DNA from: Arenibacter aquaticus
GTDB lineage: Bacteria > Bacteroidota > Bacteroidia > Flavobacteriales > Flavobacteriaceae
NCBI RefSeq assembly: GCF_003957295.1
Contig: NZ_RQPJ01000008.1
Span: forward strand, 1-64,000
Reading direction: 5' to 3'
Length of the DNA: 64,000 bases
In this document: positions 55,779 to 64,000 of the stretch, piece after piece
How positions within the stretch are numbered: position 1 is the first letter of the stretch
How the letters are laid out: each line of letters begins with the position of its first letter
The notes under the pieces: generated by a model
Databases searched by the model: none
Seen by the model: the letters and a program-made list of their open reading frames with translations, nothing else
What the model was told of the DNA's origin: nothing
Program-made: the position numbers and the translations under genes

Positions 55779-56312
55779 TTATTGTTTATCTATCTTTATT
55801 ACGGTAATAGTAGATTTAATAGGCACATTGATCCCTATTTTATTATCGTCTCCATGATAGCCGAATGCTAAGGATGAAGGAAATAAAAAGGTGGCGGTTT
55901 CATTCTCTTTTAAAAGTTTTACACTGTTGCGCAAACCGGGAAAAAGACTTTGTTTGTCCACCTTGTAAGTAATAATACCAATATCTTCCTTAGAATAAAT
56001 AGTGTCGTTGTTGAAGGTCATTATATTGTACTGCAGGGTTACCAAGTCGTCTGTCTGTGGATAATAATCGGCTTCCTCGTTCCGTTTTATATAATGGTAC
56101 CATGAGCCACCGCCACTGTGGAAATACTCGTTCAGGGAGTCGTTTGATATAATGTTCAACATCAGCTGTTCTTCTTGGGCCAAGAGCTCTTTGTTGCGTT
56201 CTACGGATTTCTTTAGAACACTTCCCGTTTTCACCTCTACTGGTCTTCTTGCTTGTGGTTCCTGACAGCCTATTAGAACAACGCTTAGGATAAAGAATAA
56301 AAGTTGTTTCAT
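55779..56312 (-). CDS. gldI: Gliding motility FKBP-type PPIase lipoprotein
   Basis: A 177-residue lipoprotein (lipobox VLIGC, cysteine 16) with a C-terminal FKBP-like domain (LFPGLRNSVKLLKENETATF, FPSSLAFGYHGDD, IGINVPIKSTITVI) and a helical N-terminal arm. Matches GldI, a member of the Gld set needed for gliding in Flavobacterium. Its start overlaps the nrnA stop (ATGA), and another PPIase gene follows. Confidence 0.87.
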   Translation of the reverse strand: MKQLLFFILSVVLIGCQEPQARRPVEVKTGSVLKKSVERNKELLAQEEQLMLNIISNDSLNEYFHSGGGSWYHYIKRNEEADYYPQTDDLVTLQYNIMTFNNDTIYSKEDIGIITYKVDKQSLFPGLRNSVKLLKENETATFLFPSSLAFGYHGDDNKIGINVPIKSTITVIKIDKQ

Positions 56313-57325
56313 GCTTTTAGGTGGTCTTTATAATTTGCTAGCAGTGATTTGAACAATGCTACCGTTTCTGCCATGGGGAGTTCACTTCTACCTCCTGCGG
56401 CATTGGTATGTCCGCCTCCATTAAAATGGGCACGGGCAAATTCATTGACAGAAAAATCCCCCTCCGATCTAAAGGAAATTTTAATTATGCCTTCTTCCTT
56501 GTTTTCTATAAAAATGACGGCAAAAACAATTCCGTCCAGGGTGAGGCCGTAATTAACAAATCCTTCCGTATCCCCCTTTTTGTATTGGTAGGTATCCAGC
56601 TCCTCTTGTGATAAGGTGATATAGGCTGTAGCAAAATCTTCCATGATTACCATGTTCTTTAAAGCACAGCCCAATAGATGTAGTCTGCTAGGGGTGTTGG
56701 TGTCGTAGACCTTATTATGGGCCTTTGTGTTTTTTGCTCCTTTTTCAATTAATTGTGCTACAACCTTATGGGTGCGGCTAGTGGTAGAGGCATACTTAAA
56801 AGATCCGGTATCGGTCATTATTCCGGTGTAAAGGGAAATGGCAAGGTCTGGTGTAATATGATCCGTACCTTCTAGGCCCTCTATAACATTGTATACCATT
56901 TCACAAGTAGAACTCATGCTTACGTCAGAGTAAGTGATTTCTGCATAATCGGCAGGCGCCTGATGATGGTCTATCATTACAAATTTAGCCTGGGCCTCTT
57001 CCAATAGTGGTTGTAGTTGTCCGATGCGTCCCAAATGATTAAAATCTAATGTAAAGATTACAGTAGCTTGCTTTATAAGGGCCTTTGCCTTAGTTGTATC
57101 CCATTCAAAATTAATGATCTGATCACTGGATGGCATCCATTTTAGAAATTTGGGAAAATCGTTGGGAACAATAATTTGGGCTTCCTGGCCAATACCCCTT
57201 AAATAGTGCCACAATCCCAATGTGGAGCCTATGGCATCCCCATCTGGATTTTTGTGCGGTATGATTACTATTTTTTGTGGTTCGCTCAATAACGCCTTAA
57301 GTGCCTTGGTGATTTCTAAATTCAT
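56309..57325 (-). CDS. nrnA: DHH-family phosphoesterase (NrnA-like nanoRNase / pAp phosphatase)
   Basis: A 338-residue DHH/DHHA1 protein: HKNPDGDAIGS (H24, D28, D30), FTLDFNHLGR (D94), the family DHH triad VMIDHHQAP (119-121) and the C-terminal FNGGGHTNAAGG of DHHA1. It degrades 2-5 nt RNAs and dephosphorylates pAp. Upstream gene of a translationally coupled set with gldI. Confidence 0.88.
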   Translation of the reverse strand: MNLEITKALKALLSEPQKIVIIPHKNPDGDAIGSTLGLWHYLRGIGQEAQIIVPNDFPKFLKWMPSSDQIINFEWDTTKAKALIKQATVIFTLDFNHLGRIGQLQPLLEEAQAKFVMIDHHQAPADYAEITYSDVSMSSTCEMVYNVIEGLEGTDHITPDLAISLYTGIMTDTGSFKYASTTSRTHKVVAQLIEKGAKNTKAHNKVYDTNTPSRLHLLGCALKNMVIMEDFATAYITLSQEELDTYQYKKGDTEGFVNYGLTLDGIVFAVIFIENKEEGIIKISFRSEGDFSVNEFARAHFNGGGHTNAAGGRSELPMAETVALFKSLLANYKDHLKA

Positions 57326-57612
57326 GCGCCCAAAGATACAATTTAATAATATATACCATTAGGGCAGGACTCTATTTTTACAGGAGCTATTAAGCTTGGT
57401 TTTACGGGAGGTTTGGAAAGGGATTTCCTACTTGTAATAGTTTTTGTGGCGCTAAAGTTTGATTTTGAGCTCTTATGATATTTTGCGCTAATCATATTCT
57501 TTTATACGAGAGCGTTGGATTGCAGGGGCGTATTTAAGTTATAGATTTTTGCAGTTGGGAATAAGGGTGAAAAAAGTCCTATTCTTGGTTATATTTGTCG
57601 GAAAACAAATTG

Positions 57613-58551
57613 ATGTTGGATATACTTTTTATTGTACTTGGACTTGTTTTATTGATTGTAGGGGGTAATTGGCTTTTAAAGGCAGCTGTTGCCTTGTCGA
57701 TGAAGCTGAGCATTCCCAAAATTGTTATAGGGATGACGGTAGTATCCTTTGCTACGTCGGCTCCGGAGTTGATTGTGAGTGTTAACGCGGCCTTGGAGGG
57801 TTTTCCTGATTTGGCACTTGGCAATGTAGTTGGGTCCAACATAGCCAACTTGGGGCTGGTGTTGGCCATTACCATTATTTTAGGCAGTATAAATGTTAGG
57901 TCCGGGTTTTATACAACGGACTGGCCAGTTATGATGTTGGCTTCCCTGTTGTTTTTTGGATTTATTTATTTTGATGGGGAAATTCAGCGATATGAAGGAT
58001 TTATTATGGTCCTGGTGCTATTCTTTTTCTTGGTATATCTCTTGCGCTTTCAAAAATCTGCCGTGGTTGATGAAATGCCCGAAGACGATGTGCCCCTGCC
58101 ATTGTACAAAACTGTTCTTTATCTGGGAATAGGGGGATTGTCCTTGTGGGGCGGTTCGGAATTATTGATAAAAGGAGCGGTAGGATTGGCGACTTTCTAT
58201 GGTGTGAGCGATAGGGTAATTGCCGTTACCGTAGTGTCTATTGGGACCAGTATACCAGAATTGGCAGCTTCCATTATTGCTGTTCTAAAAAAAGAGAAAG
58301 CTATATCCCTTGGGAACCTAATTGGCTCCAATATCTTTAACCTCTTGGCTGTTTTGGGTATTACCGCTATGGTGACCCCTATAAAAGTATTGGATCAAGG
58401 TCTATTGACAAATGATATTTTTTGGATGCTGGGCGTATCTTTTTTGATTTTGCCATTGGTGTTTTTGCCCAAGGGACTTCGTCTTGGTTGGAGGGACGGG
58501 GTCGTTCTCTTAGGGATCTATGTTTCCTTTGTGTATTTAACGATCACTTAG
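57613..58551 (+). CDS. Calcium/sodium antiporter (CaCA family, YrbG-like)
   Basis: From ATG 57613 the product is 312 residues (a TTG six codons upstream is less likely). About ten membrane helices form two inverted repeats with the alpha-repeat motifs TSAPELIVSVNAALEGF followed by LGNVVGSNIANLG, and GTSIPELAASIIAVLKKE followed by LGNLIGSNIFNLL. Exchanges sodium or potassium for calcium. TATATTTG at 57590-57597 is a possible -7 element lacking a -33 TTG. Confidence 0.9.
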   Translation: MLDILFIVLGLVLLIVGGNWLLKAAVALSMKLSIPKIVIGMTVVSFATSAPELIVSVNAALEGFPDLALGNVVGSNIANLGLVLAITIILGSINVRSGFYTTDWPVMMLASLLFFGFIYFDGEIQRYEGFIMVLVLFFFLVYLLRFQKSAVVDEMPEDDVPLPLYKTVLYLGIGGLSLWGGSELLIKGAVGLATFYGVSDRVIAVTVVSIGTSIPELAASIIAVLKKEKAISLGNLIGSNIFNLLAVLGITAMVTPIKVLDQGLLTNDIFWMLGVSFLILPLVFLPKGLRLGWRDGVVLLGIYVSFVYLTIT

Positions 58552-58933
58552 TGTCTAAAGAATTTAGATAAGCCAAATCTTAGTGGTAAAGGGAATGATA
58601 GAGATAATAGGTGTTTTCTGGTAGATTTTATGTTGGAACCGACTGTATATTGAGATAAATGCAATTACGGACTGGAAAGGTGTCTTCCTGAATTGGGTAA
58701 TAAAAAAGGGATCAAACCCAAAAGTTGAGTGCGATTTGGATAAAAAATAGGCCGTTTCTTTGTTGCGTCAACCTACATAGTTCCGATAATGGGTCTCCTG
58801 CTTATTTTGGAGGGGGCTTAAGCTGTCCACCATTATATCCGTAGGTAAATTGGGTATCTAAATTAGACATTTGTGAATTCTAAATTAATACCCATCTTAT
58901 AAAACCTATTACAATCATAAATAGGTGGCGCCT
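58552..58933. other. Intergenic region between antiporter and glnA-II
   Basis: Nearly 400 bases without a supported gene. Read on the minus strand it has one long, nearly stop-free frame (for example YGYNGGQLKPPPK, then a stop, then FGFDPFFITQF), which looks like decayed coding sequence but matches no family I recognise. Confidence 0.4.
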
Positions 58934-58971
58934 AAAAAAAAACCGCCCCTTTTAATTAAAAAAGGAACGGT
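58934..58971 (-). terminator. Terminator of the type II glutamine synthetase gene
   Basis: An imperfect hairpin (ACCG-CCCCTTTT with AAAAGGAACGGT) sits downstream of the minus-strand gene and is followed on that strand by a run of Ts (the A-run 58934-58942). Confidence 0.7.
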
Positions 58972-59007
58972 CAGTAAAAATAATCAACAATTATTTTTAT
59001 CTACTTT

Positions 59008-60021
59008 TTATACTTCTACCGATTTAACGGTTTTAACAATTCTTCCTGCAATTTTGTACGGGTCACCGTTAGAAGCTGGTCTTCTGTCTTCCAACCAACC
59101 TTTCCAGCCTTTTTGAACTGTAATGATCGGAATTCTAATAGAGGCACCCCTGTCGGAAATACCATAACTAAAGTCGTCTATAGAAGCTGTTTCATGGTTA
59201 CCGGTTAAACGTTGGTCGTTAAACTCTCCGTAAACGGCAATATGTTCTTTAACTACAGGGCGGAAAGCCTCACATATTTTTTCGTAAACTTCTCTAGACC
59301 CACAAGTTCTTAATGTAGTGTTGGAGAAGTTAGCGTGCATACCAGAACCATTCCAATCAGTATCACCTAATGGTTTTGGGTGGTATTCTATGTAATAACC
59401 GTGTTTTTCGGTCAATCTGTCCAATAAATATCTAGCTACCCAAATCTCATCACCAGCTTTTTTGGCTCCCTTGGCGAACAATTGGAATTCCCACTGTCCA
59501 CATGCTACTTCCTGGTTAATACCTTCAAAGTTAAGTCCGGCAGCGATACAAGCATCAGCGTGCTCCTCTACCAAGTCACGTCCGTGGGTGTTAAGACCTC
59601 CAACAGAGCAATAGTACATTCCCTGCGGCTTAGGGTAACCACCTCTTGGGAAGCCCAAAGGTAATCCCGTTCTAGTGTCCATAATGAAATATTCTTGTTC
59701 AAATCCAAACCAGAAATCATTATCCTCATCTTCAATTGTGGCCCTTGCGTTGGATACGTGTGGAGTACCATCGGCATTCATAACCTCGGTCATTACCAAA
59801 TAACCATTTACACGGTGTGGATCTGGATATATGGCTACAGGTTTTAGGACACAATCAGAGTCTCCACCTTCAGCTTGACGAGTTGAACTTCCATCAAAAG
59901 ACCAAATTGGACAATCTTCCAGTTTACCACTGAAATCTTCCTCGACCTTTGTTTTACTTCTCATGTTCTGTGTGGGCTCATACCCATCTAGCCAAATGTA
60001 TTCTAATTTAGACTTGCTCAT
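59008..60021 (-). CDS. Glutamine synthetase type II (GSII, eukaryotic-type short form)
   Basis: From ATG 60021 the product is 337 residues; 19 more upstream codons are open but lack coding character. Signatures: beta-grasp part WSFDGSSTRQAEGGDSDCVL, GLNTHGRDLVEEH, CGQWEFQ, the catalytic ATP/glutamate motif HPKPLGDTDWNGSGMHANFS and TGNHETASIDDFSYGISDRG. It makes glutamine from glutamate and ammonia. Divergent from a type III enzyme 200 bases away. Confidence 0.92.
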   Translation of the reverse strand: MSKSKLEYIWLDGYEPTQNMRSKTKVEEDFSGKLEDCPIWSFDGSSTRQAEGGDSDCVLKPVAIYPDPHRVNGYLVMTEVMNADGTPHVSNARATIEDEDNDFWFGFEQEYFIMDTRTGLPLGFPRGGYPKPQGMYYCSVGGLNTHGRDLVEEHADACIAAGLNFEGINQEVACGQWEFQLFAKGAKKAGDEIWVARYLLDRLTEKHGYYIEYHPKPLGDTDWNGSGMHANFSNTTLRTCGSREVYEKICEAFRPVVKEHIAVYGEFNDQRLTGNHETASIDDFSYGISDRGASIRIPIITVQKGWKGWLEDRRPASNGDPYKIAGRIVKTVKSVEV

Positions 60022-60221
60022 AATATGTATTGTTGATTTTATTATTAACGAGGACAAAAATAATAATTTTCCGCACATAGTCTATTTTTTGACGGGTAAA
60101 TCGCTTAAAATGACATTATTTTTTTTGACCCCCCTGTTTTTTTTGGGGTTCTTTATTAAAAAGTTATTTTATGCTGATTATTTTGACGAATTGTTATTTT
60201 TGTGAAAAAAAACTAGAGTTT
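60022..60221. promoter_or_regulatory. Divergent control region of the two glutamine synthetase genes
   Basis: A 200-base AT-rich region. TATTTTTG occurs at 60195-60202 (plus strand, toward the type III gene) and at 60062-60055 (minus strand, toward the type II gene), both without a good -33 TTG. A C/G block forms an inverted repeat ACCCC (128-132 of 60000) with GGGGT (60145-60149), spaced by T-runs, which could be a regulator site for nitrogen control. Regulation is inference. Confidence 0.45.
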
Positions 60222-62408
60222 ATGTCTAATCAAAGATTTAAGGCCATAGAAAACAGCCATATAAGAAGTAGTGTTGAGGTTGAGGAAGCAGGAAGGCGTT
60301 CCGAATATTTTGGAGTGAACGTTTTTAATGAAGAGCGTATGCTGCAATATCTAACTAAGGAGGCTTATGATCGGGTAAAGGCCGCTGTGGTCTCAGGGGC
60401 TAAAATAGATAGGAAAGTGGCAGACCAGGTAGCGGAGGGGATGAAGACTTGGGCCATTTCTATGGGGGCTACCCACTATACACATTGGTTTCAGCCACTT
60501 ACGGGATCTACCGCGGAAAAACACGATGCGTTCTTTGATTTTTCTCCTGAAGGACGCCTAATGGAGAAATTTGGAGGTGGACAGTTGGTACAACAGGAGT
60601 CAGATGCTTCCAGTTTTCCCAATGGGGGTATCAGGAATACCTTTGAGGCTAGAGGTTATACGGCCTGGGATCCAACATCGCCCGCTTTTTTATACGGCAC
60701 CACGCTGTGTATCCCAACAGTATTTGTGGCTTATACGGGTGAGGCATTGGATAATAAGGCTCCTTTGTTGAGAGCATTGGGTGCGGTAGACGATGCGGCC
60801 ACCGCTGTGGCAAAATACTTTGATAAAAACGTATCCAAGGTCTACGCCACTTTGGGGTGGGAGCAGGAGTACTTTTTAATAGATAAATCCCTGGCTTTAT
60901 CGAGGCCCGACATAAGTTTGACCGGCAGGACATTGATAGGTCACTCTGCAGCAAAGGGTCAACAATTGGATGATCATTACTTTGGAGTGATACCGGGGCG
61001 GGTACTGAATTTTATGAAGGATTTGGAAAATGAATGTACCAAACTGGGTATACCGGTGAAAACAAGACATAATGAAGTGGCTCCAAATCAGTTTGAACTG
61101 GCCCCTATATTTGAAGAGACCAACTTGGCGGTAGATCACAATCTATTGCTTATGGATGTTATGGAGAAGATAGCGGACAAACACCATTTTAAGGTGTTGT
61201 TTCATGAAAAACCCTTTGCCGGAATCAACGGTTCCGGGAAACATAATAACTGGTCGCTGTCCACTGATACCGGGGTAAATCTTTTAAGTCCCGGTTCTAC
61301 CCCTATGAAGAACTTGCAGTTTTTAACCTTTTTTGTAAACACCATCAAGGCAGTGGATAATTATGAGGAGTTGTTGCGCTCCTCTATAGCCTCGGCCAGC
61401 AATGACCATAGGTTGGGGGCCAATGAGGCTCCACCTGCCATTCTATCAATTTTTATTGGAGAGCAACTGAACGAGGTGCTTAACGAACTGGAGGGGGTGT
61501 CCAAAGGTAAATTATCTCCTGAGGAAAAAACAGAATTAAAGTTGAATGTGGTAGGTAAGATCCCGGAAATTTTATTGGACAATACCGATCGTAATCGTAC
61601 CTCCCCCTTTGCGTTTACCGGCAATAAGTTTGAAATGAGGGGAGTGGGATCCAAGGCCAATTGTGCCAAGCCCATGACTGTTCTAAATACCATAATGGCC
61701 AAACAATTGTTGTCTTTTAAGAAAGAGGTAGATCAGTTGGTAGATAAAAAGGGGCTGAAAAAGGATGAGGCTATTTTTAATGTCCTTAGAGAGTATATTA
61801 AGACCTGTAAGAGAATAAGGTTTGAGGGAGATGGGTATAGTGAGGCATGGGAGAACGAAGCAAAGTCCAGAGGGCTGAGCAATAATAAAAATACCCCACA
61901 GGCATTGAGAGTACTTACATCCAAGGAGAGTCTGGCACTTTTTAAATCCATGAACGTGATGAGCGAGATTGAGGTAAGGGTGCGTCAGGAGGTAGAATTG
62001 GAAGAATATGTTTCCCATATTCAAATAGAAGGCAGGGTCTTTACCGAGCTCGCCTATGGATATGTTATTCCTGCGGCAGTGGCCTATCAGAATAAATTGA
62101 TAAAAAATGTTATGGGCTTAAAGGAGGTATATGGTGCAGCCCATAAAAAAATGTCCGAAAGTCAATTGGATATAGTAGAGCGTATCTCCGAGCACATTCG
62201 CGATATAAAGATAAAGACCGATGCCATGGTGGAAGAAAGAAAGAAGGCGAACAATATGGTAGACATCAACAAAAAGGCACTGGCCTATTGTGATCATGTG
62301 CGGCCATATTTTGATCAGATCCGTTACCATTGCGATAAATTGGAGCAATTAATAGGGAATGAGTATTGGCCATTGTCAAAATACAGGGAATTATTGTTCA
62401 TTAAATAA
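60222..62408 (+). CDS. glnN: Glutamine synthetase type III
   Basis: Start ATG 60222 gives 728 residues, the size of GSIII enzymes, found mainly in Bacteroidota and cyanobacteria. Conserved features: HYTHWFQPLTGSTAEKHDAF, the catalytic block KTRHNEVAPNQFELAPIFEE, FAGINGSGKHNNWSL and RNRTSPFAFTGNKFEMRGVG. It is unrelated in length to the 337-residue type II enzyme encoded divergently. Two synthetases probably serve different nitrogen conditions. Confidence 0.93.
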   Translation: MSNQRFKAIENSHIRSSVEVEEAGRRSEYFGVNVFNEERMLQYLTKEAYDRVKAAVVSGAKIDRKVADQVAEGMKTWAISMGATHYTHWFQPLTGSTAEKHDAFFDFSPEGRLMEKFGGGQLVQQESDASSFPNGGIRNTFEARGYTAWDPTSPAFLYGTTLCIPTVFVAYTGEALDNKAPLLRALGAVDDAATAVAKYFDKNVSKVYATLGWEQEYFLIDKSLALSRPDISLTGRTLIGHSAAKGQQLDDHYFGVIPGRVLNFMKDLENECTKLGIPVKTRHNEVAPNQFELAPIFEETNLAVDHNLLLMDVMEKIADKHHFKVLFHEKPFAGINGSGKHNNWSLSTDTGVNLLSPGSTPMKNLQFLTFFVNTIKAVDNYEELLRSSIASASNDHRLGANEAPPAILSIFIGEQLNEVLNELEGVSKGKLSPEEKTELKLNVVGKIPEILLDNTDRNRTSPFAFTGNKFEMRGVGSKANCAKPMTVLNTIMAKQLLSFKKEVDQLVDKKGLKKDEAIFNVLREYIKTCKRIRFEGDGYSEAWENEAKSRGLSNNKNTPQALRVLTSKESLALFKSMNVMSEIEVRVRQEVELEEYVSHIQIEGRVFTELAYGYVIPAAVAYQNKLIKNVMGLKEVYGAAHKKMSESQLDIVERISEHIRDIKIKTDAMVEERKKANNMVDINKKALAYCDHVRPYFDQIRYHCDKLEQLIGNEYWPLSKYRELLFIK

Positions 62409-62435
62409 ATGTACGCTCATAAATTCTTAATTAAA

Positions 62436-62462
62436 AGCCCATAAAATGTGGGCTTTTTTTTG
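62436..62462 (+). terminator. Terminator of glnN
   Basis: Stem AGCCCA (62436-62441) with TGGGCT (62449-62454), seven-base loop, then a T-run. It lies 27 bases after the stop. Confidence 0.8.
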
Positions 62463-62496
62463 TGGATTCTTCTATTTTTGTCCCAAATTTATAATC

Positions 62497-63675
62497 ATGA
62501 GCTCATCCAATAGTAAAAGATACGACCAAAGAGGGGTTTCCGCGTCCAAGGAAGACGTACACAATGCCATTAAAAATATTGATAAGGGCTTGTTTCCAAA
62601 GGCATTTTGCAAAATAGTGCCCGATTATTTGACCAATGACGAGAAGTACTGTTTAGTGATGCACGCGGATGGGGCCGGGACAAAATCCTCATTGGCCTAT
62701 ATGTATTGGAAGGAGACCGGGGATGTTTCGGTTTGGAAGGGGATTGCACAGGATGCCTTAATCATGAACGTGGACGATTTGATATGTGTTGGTGCCACCA
62801 ATAATATTATGCTGTCCTCTACTATTGGTAGGAATAAAAATTTAATACCCGGGGAGGTGATTTCAGCCATAATAAATGGCACAGAGGAATTAATTTCCGA
62901 TTTGGAAAAACACGGGATTACCATTAGGTCCACTGGAGGGGAAACGGCAGATGTGGGGGATTTGGTACGTACTATTATTGTAGATTCCACGGTAACAGCA
63001 AGGCTAAAGAGAAGTGATGTTATAGACAATGCGAATATAGAGGCCGGTGATGTCATTGTAGGCCTGGCTTCCTCTGGGCAGGCAAGTTATGAGAAGGAAT
63101 ACAACGGTGGCATGGGCAGTAACGGACTCACCTCTGCCCGGCACGATGTGTTCTCCAAATATTTGGCAGGAAAATACCCGGAAAGTTATGATGCCGCCGT
63201 TCCTGAAGATCTTGTATATTCCGGCAATGTTAAGTTGACCGATGAGGTGCCCAATGCACCCTTGGATGCCGGTAAATTGGTATTGTCGCCCACAAGGACC
63301 TATGCACCTATCGTAAAGAAAATATTGAGTAAGTACAATAGTAAGGACATTCATGGAATGGTCCACTGTAGCGGGGGTGCCCAAACCAAAATACTTCACT
63401 TTATAGATAATCTCCATGTGGTTAAGGATAAACTATTCCCTGTTCCGCCATTGTTTAAGTTAATTCAGGAGCAATCTGGGACCGATTGGAAAGAAATGTA
63501 CCAAGTGTTCAACTGTGGACATAGACTGGAGCTCTACGTAAAGCCATCAATTGCCAAGGATCTCATTGCTATTTCCGAAAGTTTTGGCGTGCCTGCCCAA
63601 ATTGTTGGTAGAGTAGAGGAGAGCGATGTTAAAAAACTCACAATTGATAGTGAGTTCGGGACCTTTGTATATTAA
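62497..63675 (+). CDS. purM: Phosphoribosylformylglycinamidine cyclo-ligase
   Basis: From ATG 62497 the product is 392 residues, longer than the E. coli enzyme (345) but usual for Bacteroidota. Motifs: HADGAGTKSSLAY, AQDALIMNVDDLICVGA, GGETADVGDLVRT, GDVIVGLASSGQASYE, GMVHCSGGAQTKILHF and VFNCGHRLELYV. It closes the imidazole ring in purine synthesis. TATTTTTG lies at 62473-62480, 17 bases before the ATG, with no matching -33 TTG. Confidence 0.9.
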   Translation: MSSSNSKRYDQRGVSASKEDVHNAIKNIDKGLFPKAFCKIVPDYLTNDEKYCLVMHADGAGTKSSLAYMYWKETGDVSVWKGIAQDALIMNVDDLICVGATNNIMLSSTIGRNKNLIPGEVISAIINGTEELISDLEKHGITIRSTGGETADVGDLVRTIIVDSTVTARLKRSDVIDNANIEAGDVIVGLASSGQASYEKEYNGGMGSNGLTSARHDVFSKYLAGKYPESYDAAVPEDLVYSGNVKLTDEVPNAPLDAGKLVLSPTRTYAPIVKKILSKYNSKDIHGMVHCSGGAQTKILHFIDNLHVVKDKLFPVPPLFKLIQEQSGTDWKEMYQVFNCGHRLELYVKPSIAKDLIAISESFGVPAQIVGRVEESDVKKLTIDSEFGTFVY

Positions 63676-63724
63676 GGTATACGAATACTCTTATTTCTGC
63701 GTTGTTCTATTAAAAGTCTTCGTA

Positions 63725-64000
63725 ATGGAAAGAAAGCAGTTTTTAAGAACACTAGGAAGCGGAGCGGCATTTGCGTTGGTGTTTCCCTGTGTAGGTGGTT
63801 GTTCAAAAGATAAAGCGGATGGAGATATTAAAGAGGAGCCATCGGGAGTGGACTTTACCATTGATCTGGATTCGGAAGAAGGGGCCAAGCTAAAGAACAA
63901 CGGGGATTTTATCTTAAAAAACGACGTGGTGGTGGTCAAAAACCTCGAAGGTAATTTTGTAGCGGCGAGCCAGATTTGTAGTCATGAGGGCTATGATCAA
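63725..64000 (+). CDS. Rieske [2Fe-2S] protein, 5' part (cut by the window edge)
   Basis: The gene begins at ATG 63725 and runs off the right edge after 92 codons. The N-terminus (RKQFLRTLGSGAAFALVF) resembles a Tat or lipoprotein signal, with cysteines C22 and C26 (lipobox-like VGGC). The last residues show the first Rieske box C85-S-H87 (ICSHEGYDQ). Likely a membrane-tethered Rieske protein of an electron-transfer chain or oxygenase; the second box lies outside. Confidence 0.75.
   Translation, partial: MERKQFLRTLGSGAAFALVFPCVGGCSKDKADGDIKEEPSGVDFTIDLDSEEGAKLKNNGDFILKNDVVVVKNLEGNFVAASQICSHEGYDQ

Overview
The window looks like chromosome of a marine member of the Flavobacteriaceae (Bacteroidota). 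This is inferred from: AT-rich DNA; promoters of the Bacteroidota form TTG-N17-23-TAnnTTTG; GldI (gliding motility lipoprotein); a type III glutamine synthetase; family-restricted proteins (DUF6048, DUF6452, DUF6503, DUF3810, CCC-motif proteins); a TonB-dependent receptor with a carboxypeptidase-like N-terminal domain; many lipoproteins; and a secreted sulfatase beside glycosidase-like propellers. I cannot name the genus. No tRNA, CRISPR array, prophage or complete insertion sequence was seen.

Layout. 1-255: the last bases of a 5S rRNA and its terminator, followed by a second partial copy of the same rRNA-end/terminator segment. 562-4429: two secreted proteins, a DUF1080 lipoprotein and a beta-propeller dehydrogenase-like protein ending in a blue-copper domain. 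4520-10659: membrane, metal-transport and RNA-modification genes (hemolysin III family, ZIP, RlmL-like and RlmD methyltransferases). 11031-15853: a small carbohydrate cluster (sulfatase, two paralogous glycosidase-like propellers, an endonuclease/exonuclease/phosphatase family protein) without SusC/SusD. 15997-21300: ornithine aminotransferase, a four-gene set of tiny membrane proteins (DUF2752, CD225, CCC-motif, DUF2752), Smr protein and cysteine desulfurase.

21297-32011: cell-envelope and division genes: TonB receptor with M23 peptidase, a coiled-coil protein with ZapA, a 6S RNA between zapA and RNase Y, a DUF922-like lipoprotein and a large DUF349 protein. 32161-45826: a long run of minus-strand genes: aroE, two DUF368 undecaprenyl-phosphate-carrier-type proteins, a TPR protein, a class III aminotransferase, an OstA/LptA-like protein with a C-terminal SPOR-like domain, purA, a Fur-family regulator, Rel (ppGpp), an M48 protease and a TrmH-family methyltransferase. 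45898-57325: a DUF6503 lipoprotein, two amidohydrolase-like secreted proteins (one wholly and one half degenerate), DUF3810, PepD, a CBS protein, and a cyclophilin-FKBP fusion lipoprotein next to gldI and nrnA. 57613-64000: a Ca/Na antiporter, divergent type II and type III glutamine synthetases, purM, and the start of a Rieske protein cut by the window edge.

Most of the content is ordinary flavobacterial core genome. The points most worth a second look are the duplicated rRNA end, the DUF1080/propeller-cupredoxin pair, the DUF2752/CD225/CCC cluster, the OstA-SPOR fusion, the degenerate amidohydrolase pair, a lipoprotein gene with no conventional start able to supply its signal-peptide n-region, and the divergent glutamine synthetases.
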